The position numbers were made by a program, and so were the translations under genes. A stretch of 64,000 nt of DNA from Streptomyces sp. CoH27 (lineage in GTDB: Bacteria; Actinomycetota; Actinomycetes; Streptomycetales; Streptomycetaceae), in assembly GCF_020181035.1 (NCBI RefSeq), contig NZ_JAIQYY010000021.1, positions 140,279 to 204,278 of the forward strand, given 5' to 3'. Every line of letters begins with the position of its first letter. The first letter of the stretch is position 1. Of this stretch, positions 25,588-32,970 are shown one piece after another. Below the pieces are notes generated by a model that had not been told where the DNA came from, made no database searches, and saw only the letters and a program-made list of their open reading frames with translations.

Positions 25588-26861
25588 GGTGCCTCCCCGC
25601 CGGACGTCGCCGACTGGGCCACGGGGGCGCAGTCGCCGACGGTCTCGATCATCTTCTCCAGCAGATCGAGCCGGGGCAGCACCGCCTTGGTGTCGTCGTC
25701 CGACAGGACGGGCGCCTGGATGTGGTGGTCGGTGAGGAACCGGGTCAGCGCGTCGCTGGTGGCGGAGGCGCCCTCGGCGTCCCGGACCCGGAAGCCCAGC
25801 TCCATCGCCCGCTGCTGCAGCGCCGGGTCCGTGCTGATCAGGTCGCCGAGCCGGTCGCCGGCCGGGGTCAGCGCGATGAGCTGCGGCTCGGTGACGAACC
25901 GCACGGACGGGTAGAGCAGCACGCGCTCGTCGTCGAGGTGCCCGGTGTCGGCCTGGGTGTCGATCTGGTGGGCCAGGAACTGGTGCTCGTAGATCACCGC
26001 GATCGGCGCGATGCTCTTGCCCTCGGCGGAGACATAGGTCTCGTTCTTCTCGGAGGACGGCATGCCCTGGTCGTTGAGGAGGAGCCTTATCCGATCGGCG
26101 AACTGTGCCGCCTCGGCCGGACTCTGCGGGATGTTGTCGTGGTTCCACACGTAGGAGACGAGGCCCAGATAGGTGCCGGCGGAGTTGGCCTCGCAGATGT
26201 CGGAGGTCTGGGCGAGCACCTTGTTGCCGTTGTGGATGCCGTGCCGGTCGATGCCGAGCCTGTCCCAGCGGCGGCCGTCGGCGCTCGCCTGCAGGAACTT
26301 CTGCATGTCCAGGGAGTAGTAGAGCGGCTTCTGCCCGGCGGGCACCCCCGGTAACGGGGTCGCGATCCCGGCGTCCTGGAGCGTCTCGGCGTACTCGCGG
26401 TAGGTGCCGAGCACGATCGGGCTGACGAACGGGCGGTACGTCGTCGCCGGGTGGCCCTCGGCCGCGCGCTTCCTGGTGATCAGGTCGGCCGCGGGCTGCC
26501 CGGAGGGGAACACGACGTCGTAGCCGTCGTAGCTCTGCGCGGCGATCCCCCGTGAGCCCATGCGGGTGATGTGCACGCGGAAGCCGTGCCGGACGAGCAG
26601 CCGCTGGACCTCGGGATCCTCGAAGTAGTCGGCCTTCGAGGCCATCTTCGCCTCGATCGTGACGATGTGGGTGAAGGGCAGGCCGACATGGCCCTGGGCC
26701 AGGACGACGATCGCGCACAGGGCGGTGACGGCGGCAACGGCGCGCGGGATCCAGCGGCGCACCGCGGAGCCCGGCGAGGGCGCGACCGCGGGCGCCCCGA
26801 CCCGCAGCCGGGGCTCGCTGGTCGAACGCGGTCTTCCGGTCTCGGCTCTGTCTGTGTCCAC
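25584..26861 (-). CDS. Membrane-anchored extracellular solute-binding-like protein
   Basis: A 425-residue protein with a cytoplasmic tail of about 35 residues, one membrane helix (IPRAVAAVTALCAIVVLAQG, about residues 38-57), and a large outer domain. This domain resembles a substrate-binding protein (VTIEAKMASKADYFEDPEVQ, YDGYDVVFPSGQPAADLI, SPIVLGTYREYAETL, RFVTEPQLIALTP). The start is GTG. It is the first gene of a three-gene operon with the vWA fusion and the membrane protein, each overlapping the next. There is no permease or ATPase in the cluster, so it probably presents or senses a ligand rather than importing it. Confidence 0.82.
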   Translation of the reverse strand: MDTDRAETGRPRSTSEPRLRVGAPAVAPSPGSAVRRWIPRAVAAVTALCAIVVLAQGHVGLPFTHIVTIEAKMASKADYFEDPEVQRLLVRHGFRVHITRMGSRGIAAQSYDGYDVVFPSGQPAADLITRKRAAEGHPATTYRPFVSPIVLGTYREYAETLQDAGIATPLPGVPAGQKPLYYSLDMQKFLQASADGRRWDRLGIDRHGIHNGNKVLAQTSDICEANSAGTYLGLVSYVWNHDNIPQSPAEAAQFADRIRLLLNDQGMPSSEKNETYVSAEGKSIAPIAVIYEHQFLAHQIDTQADTGHLDDERVLLYPSVRFVTEPQLIALTPAGDRLGDLISTDPALQQRAMELGFRVRDAEGASATSDALTRFLTDHHIQAPVLSDDDTKAVLPRLDLLEKMIETVGDCAPVAQSATSGGEAP

Positions 26862-27009
26862 CCGTGTCTCCTGCGTCAGCCGGGACAGGATCGTCCGCTC
26901 GCCGGACGATCCCGGGTCGAACGCCCCGCCAACGCCGGACGAATGGAATGTGGAGATGACTCTCCATCAATTTCACTCGGCAGGAGCGCACTTCGCTGTT
27001 CGTAACGAC

Positions 27010-27038
27010 TTGCAACCCCCGAACCGACCTGTTGTTAA
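27010..27038 (+). promoter_or_regulatory. Candidate promoter of the GDNVNMYGG gene pair
   Basis: TTGCAA and TGTTAA are separated by 17 bp, 53 bp before the ATG. A TAATG-GT-CATTA inverted repeat overlaps the -10. The rest of the divergent 229-bp spacer shows no other gene. Confidence 0.35.
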
Positions 27039-27090
27039 TGGTCATTACTGAGCTACGAGCCATCGATCGACCTCTGGGGGACGAAGACCC

Positions 27091-27774
27091 ATGCAAAACG
27101 GCCAGCCACCGGGGCCCCCGGCGCAGGATCCACCGGCCGCGCCGACCGCCCCGCCGCCCCCTGCGCCGCCCACCGCACCACCGGCCCAGGCGCCGTACAT
27201 GCCGGACGTGCCCGCACCGCCCCGGCAGCCGGCCCCCGTCAGCGTCGAGCTGCGGGTCAGCAAGCGGATCCTGTGGATCGGCGCGGCGGTGTATCCGCTG
27301 CACAACATCGCCCGCGTCTACACCTTCCTCATGCGTCCCAAGCGCAGAGAGGCCGTGATGCGGTTCCTGCGGTACACGGCCGGGGTGCTGGTCACCGGGT
27401 TCGTCGTCATGCTGCCGGGCCTGCCCGTCCTCGCACTGAGCGGCGGGCACAGCGGCGGCGGCTACATCGGGTTCATCTGGCTCGTCGGCATCGCCGCCGA
27501 GATCTTCTTCATCGTCGACCTGTGCTCGGTGCTGTTCGCCCCCAACCACTACGTCCTCGCGGTCGAGACCTCGGGCGCGTCCACCGCCCTGGTGACCAGT
27601 CGGGACCCGCAGTACCTGGACCAGCTCGTCGGCCAGATCTCCTACGCCATCGATCACCCGGACACCGAGTTCAAGGTGCTGGTCGAGAGCCTGCACTTCT
27701 CGCCCAGGAACTACTACTTCGGCGACAACGTCAACATGTACGGCGGCAGTGGAAACGTGGGGATCGGCGCATGA
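27091..27774 (+). CDS. DUF6232-like membrane protein with C-terminal GDNVNMYGG motif
   Basis: A 227-residue protein. Residues 1-50 are a Pro/Ala-rich tail. SVELRVSKRILWIGAAVYPLHNIARVY begins a conserved region, shown here as family start, then two membrane helices (about 89-108 and 118-139), and a cytoplasmic segment. Its N-terminal beta motif and DPQYLDQLVGQISYAIDHPD fit the actinobacterial DUF6232 family (moderately sure). The last 22 residues contain RNYYFGDNVNMYGGSGNVGI, which is repeated at the start of the next protein. GGGGGACG precedes the ATG and its stop overlaps the next start (ATGA). Function is unknown. Confidence 0.8.
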   Translation: MQNGQPPGPPAQDPPAAPTAPPPPAPPTAPPAQAPYMPDVPAPPRQPAPVSVELRVSKRILWIGAAVYPLHNIARVYTFLMRPKRREAVMRFLRYTAGVLVTGFVVMLPGLPVLALSGGHSGGGYIGFIWLVGIAAEIFFIVDLCSVLFAPNHYVLAVETSGASTALVTSRDPQYLDQLVGQISYAIDHPDTEFKVLVESLHFSPRNYYFGDNVNMYGGSGNVGIGA

Positions 27775-28115
27775 GCAACTACTACTACGGCGACAACGTG
27801 AACATGTACGGCGGCCAGGGCAACCAGGGCATCGTCAGGAACTACGGTGCCGCCGACGCCGGGCAGGACCCGGCGCTGGTGGCGGCCTTCGCCGAGCTGC
27901 ACCGGCTCATCGCCGAGTTGCGCGCCCAGGTGCCGGCGGCCGACGCCCAGCTGCTGGACGACTCCCTGCCCGCCCTCGCCCCCGACGCCGCCGTGCCCGC
28001 GCAAGCGCGGCGCGGCGCGCTCATGGCGATCGCCGGGATCGCGAGCACCGTCGGCGCGGTCGGCCAGCCGGTGGCCGAGGCGGTGCGCGCGATCATCGGG
28101 ATGATCAGCGGGTAG
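27771..28115 (+). CDS. Small helical protein with N-terminal GDNVNMYGG motif
   Basis: A 114-residue protein I do not recognise by name. Residues 1-28 read SNYYYGDNVNMYGGQGNQGI and repeat the motif that ends the preceding protein. Residues about 35-75 form amphipathic helices (LVAAFAELHRLIAELRAQVP). The end is hydrophobic and Gly/Ala-rich (RRGALMAIAGIASTVGAVGQ, then AVRAIIGMISG), as in membrane-active helices. Overlap with the upstream gene means coupled translation. The layout of a shared short motif on adjacent proteins plus a helical, possibly membrane-targeting domain resembles bacterial amyloid-signalling pairs; this is inference. Confidence 0.8.
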   Translation: MSNYYYGDNVNMYGGQGNQGIVRNYGAADAGQDPALVAAFAELHRLIAELRAQVPAADAQLLDDSLPALAPDAAVPAQARRGALMAIAGIASTVGAVGQPVAEAVRAIIGMISG

Positions 28116-28136
28116 TGGCCGTCACGGCGTCGGGGA

Positions 28137-30008
28137 TCACGTCCTCGCCCAGCTCTGCGAGGACGCCCCCGACTGGCACGTCTGCTCGTTCACCCCGCCG
28201 CCGAAGGCGAGGTCGAGGCAGCCGCCGTCCATGACCATGGCCAGGTGGTTGCCGGAGCCTGTCGTCCAGCGCAGATTGCTGCCGCCCTGCGAGCAGTCGC
28301 CGACGAAGACGGCCTGGTTGGTTCCGTTGGCGCTCAGACAGGCACCGGTGGAGACGTTGACGACCTTGACACTGCCGCCGGCCGCGCTGCGGAAGGTCCA
28401 GCGGGCGGTGGAGTCCGTGCAGGAGCCGAGGCCGGTGGAGCCGTAGACCTGGGTCAGGCACTTGCCGTTCTCGGTGTTCTGGAGGTGGAAGGAGCCGGTG
28501 CCGCCACTTCCCCCGGTGGATCCGCCTGTGCCACCCGAGCTGCCGGCTCCTCCGGAGGAGCCGGATCCTCCGGAGGAGCCGACGCCTCCCGAGGTACTCG
28601 AACCTCCCGAACCGCCCGAGGTACCCGAGGTGCCCGACCCCGGCCCGGTGCCGGACGCTCCGTCCGAGCCGGACCCGCCCGTCCCCTTCTGGTCCTGGCC
28701 CGTCTTGCGGTCGTCCTTGCCGCCCTTGTCGTCCTTCTTCTTGTCGCTCACCGGGGAGGCGGAGGCCTTCGTGCTCGGCTTCGCCGACCCCGAGGGGCTC
28801 GCCGAAGAGGCGCCGGGGCCCGGGGCGACCGACGCGGAGACGGAGGTGCCGGGCGTGCCTGCGGCGCCGTTGCCGTGGGCGTCGGTGGTGAACGGGGCCA
28901 GCTGGAAGGCAAGGGTCGCCACACCGGCGCCGACGACGATCGGTACGACGGCCAGGATCACGCGCTTGCGCCGCCGGTCCCGCTCCCGCTCCCGCTCGGG
29001 CCGCTGCCGTGCCTCCGGCCGGACCACGACCTCGGGCTCCTCCGCGGCGCGGGTGGGCTCCGAAGTCTCCTCCGCCTCCCCCGCCTCCGGCACCTCCACC
29101 GCGAACTCCGCCCGAGCGGTGAGGTGTTCGGTGACGCCGGCCGGCCAGAGCGGGGAGCCGGAGTCGGTGGGAACGTGGGCGGCGGTCAGCTCGGCCAGCT
29201 CCGCGGCGGTCGGACGGCCCTCGGGGTCCTTGTCCAGGCAGGAGGCGACGATCGCGGCCAATTCCCGGTCCGACGCGTGCAGTTCGTCCAGGTCGGGCTG
29301 CTCGTGCACGATCCGGTACAGCACCGCGTGCCCGGACTCGTCGCCGAACGGCGGGCGGCCGGAACCCGCGTACGCCATCACGGACCCGAGCGCGAAGATG
29401 TCGACGGCGCCGGTCAGCCGCCGTGCGCCGGAGGCTTGTTCGGGCGACATGTAGGCGGGGGTGCCGACGACCATGCCGGTCCGGGTCAGCTGGGACTGCT
29501 CGGCGGCGCGGGCGACGCCGAAGTCGATGAGGGTGACGCCGTCAAGGGTCAGCATGACGTTGGACGGCTTGACGTCCCGGTGCACCATGTCCAGCGCGTG
29601 CACCGCCGCCAGGCCGGTCGCCGCGCGGTGCAGCAGCAGCCAGAGGGACTCGGCCGGAAGTGGTCCGCCGTGCGCCTCAACGGCCTCGCGCAGGGTCAGC
29701 CCGGGTACGTACGCGGTGGCGAACCACGGCGGCAGGGCGTCCCGGTCGCCGGCGAGCAGCGGTGCGGTGGCACCGGCGGGCAGCCGGGAGAGGTTGTCCA
29801 GTTCGTGTCCGAAGCGGCGGACGAAGTCCTTGTCCTCGCCGACGACGGACGGCAGGACCTGCTTGACGGCGGCGTACCGCCCCTGGTGCACACCGAGGTA
29901 GACCCGCCCCATGCCGCCGGAGCCGAGGCGTCCGACCAGCGGGATCGGCCCGATCCGCCGCGGATCGTCGTCCTGGAGCGGCTCGACTCCGCAGTGTTCC
30001 CCGTTCAA
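28137..30008 (-). CDS. Transmembrane Ser/Thr kinase with C-terminal ricin-type lectin domain
   Basis: A 623-residue protein. The kinase domain has the glycine loop LGSGGMGRVYLG (about 28-39), Lys49, HRDVKPSN at 143-150, DFG at 162-164 and VGTPAYMSPEQ. After an Arg/Glu-rich stretch there is one membrane helix at about 349-368, a long Ser/Gly/Pro stalk, and from about residue 500 a ricin B-type beta-trefoil (LQNTENGKCLTQVYGSTGLG, VSTGACLSANGTNQAVFVGD, DGGCLDLAFGGG) with paired cysteines. The outer lectin part could bind sugar polymers. TTG is used as start because AGGGGG is just upstream. It is convergent with the motif-pair genes. Confidence 0.92.
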   Translation of the reverse strand: MNGEHCGVEPLQDDDPRRIGPIPLVGRLGSGGMGRVYLGVHQGRYAAVKQVLPSVVGEDKDFVRRFGHELDNLSRLPAGATAPLLAGDRDALPPWFATAYVPGLTLREAVEAHGGPLPAESLWLLLHRAATGLAAVHALDMVHRDVKPSNVMLTLDGVTLIDFGVARAAEQSQLTRTGMVVGTPAYMSPEQASGARRLTGAVDIFALGSVMAYAGSGRPPFGDESGHAVLYRIVHEQPDLDELHASDRELAAIVASCLDKDPEGRPTAAELAELTAAHVPTDSGSPLWPAGVTEHLTARAEFAVEVPEAGEAEETSEPTRAAEEPEVVVRPEARQRPERERERDRRRKRVILAVVPIVVGAGVATLAFQLAPFTTDAHGNGAAGTPGTSVSASVAPGPGASSASPSGSAKPSTKASASPVSDKKKDDKGGKDDRKTGQDQKGTGGSGSDGASGTGPGSGTSGTSGGSGGSSTSGGVGSSGGSGSSGGAGSSGGTGGSTGGSGGTGSFHLQNTENGKCLTQVYGSTGLGSCTDSTARWTFRSAAGGSVKVVNVSTGACLSANGTNQAVFVGDCSQGGSNLRWTTGSGNHLAMVMDGGCLDLAFGGGVNEQTCQSGASSQSWART

Positions 30009-30051
30009 CTCGTTCCCCCTGTTGATCAGTTGGCTGTGCGCAACCTACCGG

Positions 30052-30582
30052 TCAGCGCGCGTAGGACCCGAGGCCCACCAGGCAGTAGACGTACGAGTTC
30101 ACCGTCGCGCCGTTGATCGTGTAGCGGTACGAGAAGGCGTACTGCGTCTGCGAGTTGCTGTTGCAGCGGCTCAGGTCGGTGGTCAGCGGGATGGTCTCGA
30201 TGACCTTGTAGTGCGCGTCGGCGGCGGAGCAGGAGACCTCCTCCACGCCGCTGACGGACTGGGCGGTGGTGGAGTCCGGCAGGGTGCCGTTGAGACAGGT
30301 GCCGGAGGTGTACGGGCTGGGCTCCGGGGTCGGGCTGCTGTACGGGGCGGCGGAGCCGTAGGGGTCACTGGTCGGCTCGCTCGTGTACGGGTCACTGGTC
30401 ATCGGCTCGTACGTCCCCGAGTACGAGATCGACGGTGAGGCGTCGGCACCGTCGGCCGAACTTCCACTGCTCCCACTGTGGTTGACCGCGAAGAGAATGA
30501 TCACCACGAGGGCGACGACCCCGAACACACCGAGACAGGCGACACCCTGCCTCTTCTGCTCGGGGGACTGGGGTGACGACAT
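30052..30582 (-). CDS. LppU/SCO3897-like membrane-anchored protein
   Basis: A 176-residue protein with an N-terminal membrane helix (VACLGVFGVVALVVIILFAV, about 14-33), a Ser/Pro/Tyr-rich linker, and a C-terminal domain with four cysteines (GTCLNGTLPDS, VEEVSCSAADAHYKV, LSRCNSNSQTQYAFSY, NSYVYCLVG). This architecture matches the actinobacterial LppU/SCO3897 family whose role is unknown. The N-terminus lacks a lipobox. It lies just upstream of the ricin-kinase on the same strand, and may be co-expressed with it. Confidence 0.75.
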   Translation of the reverse strand: MSSPQSPEQKRQGVACLGVFGVVALVVIILFAVNHSGSSGSSADGADASPSISYSGTYEPMTSDPYTSEPTSDPYGSAAPYSSPTPEPSPYTSGTCLNGTLPDSTTAQSVSGVEEVSCSAADAHYKVIETIPLTTDLSRCNSNSQTQYAFSYRYTINGATVNSYVYCLVGLGSYAR

Positions 30583-30606
30583 GGGCGGCTCCCGGATGTG
30601 AGGATG

Positions 30607-30656
30607 TGCACCAGCCTGGTGCAGCAGACCACTGTTCTAAAATACCTTTCTAGAAA
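30607..30656. promoter_or_regulatory. Two palindromes upstream of the TetR gene
   Basis: TGCACCAG-C-CTGGTGCA is a perfect 17-bp palindrome at 30607-30623, and TTTCTAGAAA a perfect 10-bp palindrome at 30647-30656. Both lie in the divergent spacer between the LppU-like and TetR genes; the second ends 11 bp before the TetR ATG. Local base composition is AT-rich compared with the surroundings, as in a promoter. Confidence 0.5.
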
Positions 30657-30667
30657 AGCATTCCAGC

Positions 30668-31270
30668 ATGAGCCCGAAACAACAACGCGGTGAAGCGACC
30701 GTAGAGACGCTCCTGGACGCCGCCCTGCGCGTGTACGCGGAGGCAGGCGACCAGGGCCTGACCGTGGGCGCCGTCACCAAGGCGAGCGGGGTGAGCCTCG
30801 GCAGCCTCTACCACCACTTCGGCAGCATCGACGGCCTGATGAACGCGCTGGTGATGCGCTGGCTGGAACGGCTGCTGGGCGAGTTGGTCAAAGCCCTGGA
30901 GCACACGCGTACGGCCCACACGGGCATCCGCGCCCTGGTCGTCGCGTACCTGGGCTTCGTACAGGAGCACCGGGAGGCCGCCCGGCTCCTGCACTCCTCC
31001 TACGCCGACCGTCAGGGCATGGCCGACGGCAAGCGGCTGCGGGACGCACAGGAGGCCCGCCTGTCGCCGCTGGCGCAGTGGGCCCAGCGGTACGCCGACG
31101 CCGGCGAACTCGTCCCGCTCCCGGCGCCGCTGCTCGAATCACTGATCCTGGGCCCGGTCATCGCGGTGGCCCGCCGCTGGCTGTCCGGCGTCGACGACGT
31201 CGACCTCGACGAGGCGGCGGTGGTCCTGCCGGACAGGATCTGGAGGTCGGTCAGCGCAGAGAAGAGGTGA
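30668..31270 (+). CDS. TetR family regulator
   Basis: A 200-residue TetR-type regulator with an intact HTH (ATVETLLDAALRVYAEAGDQ, then LTVGAVTKASGVSLGSLYHHFGS) and a helical effector domain. Palindromic sites immediately upstream suggest autoregulation. The target may be the divergent LppU-like gene, but this is only positional. No RBS of note is visible, so a leaderless or weakly translated transcript is possible. Confidence 0.9.
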   Translation: MSPKQQRGEATVETLLDAALRVYAEAGDQGLTVGAVTKASGVSLGSLYHHFGSIDGLMNALVMRWLERLLGELVKALEHTRTAHTGIRALVVAYLGFVQEHREAARLLHSSYADRQGMADGKRLRDAQEARLSPLAQWAQRYADAGELVPLPAPLLESLILGPVIAVARRWLSGVDDVDLDEAAVVLPDRIWRSVSAEKR

Positions 31271-31377
31271 ACGCCGACCAGGCGGAACGGGGGCGCGCCA
31301 CAAGCGACCGAGCGCAATGGATCTGCTCGGCACGCGAACGTCCTGCTCCGCCGCCACCAGAGGAAGGACCACGGCGC

Positions 31378-32343
31378 TCAGCCCACGGTGATCGAGTTCA
31401 GCTTCTCCCGCAGGTACGCATGCGAGTCCACCGGCGGATACGCCACCCGGCCGACCGGTGCCGGTACGGACTCCACCCTCGTGCCCGGGGTGCACTCGCC
31501 GAAGTAGACGAGGGACATCAGCTCCTCCGAAGGGGCGTCGGCGGGCGGCGGGAGCACGCGGTGGCGGCCCGAGCGCCAGCGGTCGCCGGTCCAACGGGCC
31601 ATCAGGTCACCGATGTTGATCGTGAGGGCGGCCGGGTCCCAGGGGGCGTCCTGCCAGCCGTCCTCGTCGGTGTAGACCTGCAATCCGCCCTTGCCCGTCT
31701 GCCGGTCGAGGATGGTGACGGTGCCGAAGTCGGTGTGCGGCCCGATCCGGAACTGCCCCGGCTCCGGATCGCCGACGACCTCGGTCCCCGGGTACCAGTT
31801 GATGTTGAAGCCGTAGGTGGGATGGTCCATGTGGCGGCTGAAGAAGTCGGGTGCCAGGCCGAGGGCGTGCCCCAGCAGGGTCAGCAGTTCCTTCTCCAGC
31901 GCGGCCATCCGGGCGAGGTACTCCTCGCACAGCGGCCTGAGTTCGGGGGTCTCCGCCGGCCACACGTTGGGCGCGTACCACTCGGCGTTGACGACCGGGT
32001 CGTCGAACGGCTCGTGCGTGGCGAAGGTGAGCGACTCCTTCAGGTCGGGCGGGGTCTCGGTGCCCTCCGCGTACGCGTTCGCCTCGGCGCCGGGCCCGAG
32101 CCAGCCGCGTCCGCCGACCTTCGCCTCGTAGGCCTGTTTCACCTCGGCGGGCAGCACGAAGAAGCGACGGGCCACCTCCCGGATGCGACTGCGCAGCCCC
32201 GGGTCCACGCCGTGCCCGGTGACCAGCAGGAAACCGGCGCTCTGCAACGCCCGGTCGACGGTCCGTGCGAGCCCGGCGCGCACCTCGGCGTCGCCGGCCC
32301 GCCAGGGCGCCAGATCGATGGTCGGAATGCGCGAGTCACTCAC
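31378..32343 (-). CDS. 2-oxoglutarate/Fe(II) oxygenase (isopenicillin N synthase family)
   Basis: A 321-residue non-haem iron dioxygenase. The N-terminal region IPTIDLAPWRAGD and FLLVTGHGVD is typical of the plant/bacterial IPNS-like family. Iron ligands are His203 and Asp205 (IGPHTDFGTVTIL) and His261 (RSGRHRVLPPP). The usual RxS 2-oxoglutarate motif after the last His is replaced by PSEELMSLVYF, so cosubstrate binding may differ. The GTG start overlaps the end of the upstream deaminase gene by 8 bp. Such enzymes often act on nucleobases or amino acids; with a cytosine deaminase in the same operon, pyrimidine metabolism is a guess. Confidence 0.87.
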   Translation of the reverse strand: MSDSRIPTIDLAPWRAGDAEVRAGLARTVDRALQSAGFLLVTGHGVDPGLRSRIREVARRFFVLPAEVKQAYEAKVGGRGWLGPGAEANAYAEGTETPPDLKESLTFATHEPFDDPVVNAEWYAPNVWPAETPELRPLCEEYLARMAALEKELLTLLGHALGLAPDFFSRHMDHPTYGFNINWYPGTEVVGDPEPGQFRIGPHTDFGTVTILDRQTGKGGLQVYTDEDGWQDAPWDPAALTINIGDLMARWTGDRWRSGRHRVLPPPADAPSEELMSLVYFGECTPGTRVESVPAPVGRVAYPPVDSHAYLREKLNSITVG

Positions 32344-32809
32344 CGATGTCCTCGTTCCACAGAGCCGGGTTGTCCTCGATGAAGGTGCGCATCAGCTCCA
32401 CGCACTCGGGGTCGTCCAGCAGGACGATCTCCACGCCGTGCTCGGCGAGCCAGTCGTGGCCGCCGTGGAACGTCGTGGCCTCCCCGATCACCACCCGCGA
32501 GATGCCGAACTGCCGGACCAGACCGGAGCAGTACCAGCACGGCGAGAGGGTGGTCACCATGGTCGTACCGCGATACGTCCGTCGCCGCCCCGCCGCGCGG
32601 AACGCGGCCGTCTCCGCGTGCAGGGACGGGTCGCCGTCCTGAACCCGGCGGTTGCGGCCGCGCCCGAGGAGTGTGCCGTCGGGGCCGTAGAGCGCCGCAC
32701 CGATCGGGATACCGCCCTCCGCGAGCCCGGCACGGGCCTCGGCGACGGCGGTGGCGAGCCAGACACGGGCCTGTTCCTCGACCTGTTCCTTGACCTGTTC
32801 CTTCTCCAT
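32336..32809 (-). CDS. Cytosine deaminase (yeast Fcy1-like)
   Basis: A 157-residue CDA-superfamily deaminase, the length of the yeast enzyme. Zinc ligands His64 (HAE with catalytic Glu66), Cys91 and Cys94 (SPCWYC) fall at nearly the same numbering as the yeast enzyme, and the protein ends in NPALWNEDIGE, like the yeast C-terminal lid WFEDIGE. It should convert cytosine to uracil (or a related base). The N-terminus has a Glu/Gln/Val heptad-like stretch (KEQVKEQVEEQ). It overlaps the following oxygenase gene, forming a two-gene operon. Most bacterial cytosine deaminases are unrelated amidohydrolases, so this fungal-type copy is notable. Confidence 0.88.
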   Translation of the reverse strand: MEKEQVKEQVEEQARVWLATAVAEARAGLAEGGIPIGAALYGPDGTLLGRGRNRRVQDGDPSLHAETAAFRAAGRRRTYRGTTMVTTLSPCWYCSGLVRQFGISRVVIGEATTFHGGHDWLAEHGVEIVLLDDPECVELMRTFIEDNPALWNEDIGE

Positions 32810-32926
32810 GCCGCCAGTGTGGCCTCGATCACCCTCGGTTAATCAATCCCGCGTTCGTCCCGCCACCCGTTCCGCTGAAATGGACCGGACACGCATGTCC
32901 CCGCCCCGTCCCCCGGCATTGCCTTG

Positions 32927-32953
32927 AGGGGGGCCCGCATCCAGGGGCCCCCT
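32927..32953 (+). terminator. Leader hairpin before the condensation-domain gene
   Basis: AGGGGGGCCC and GGGGCCCCCT form a 10-position stem with a single mismatch and a 7-nt loop, 17 bp before the GTG start and followed by TCTGTG. It could act as a leader attenuator or terminator of readthrough; no antiterminator was identified. Confidence 0.4.
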
Positions 32954-32970
32954 TCTGTGATGGGAGACGC

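Noticed and set aside
25588..27696. In-frame N-terminal extension of the vWA lipoprotein across the upstream gene and spacer
   Set aside because: The extension is antisense or out-of-frame sequence of other genes; the lipoprotein has a proper signal peptide at its ATG.
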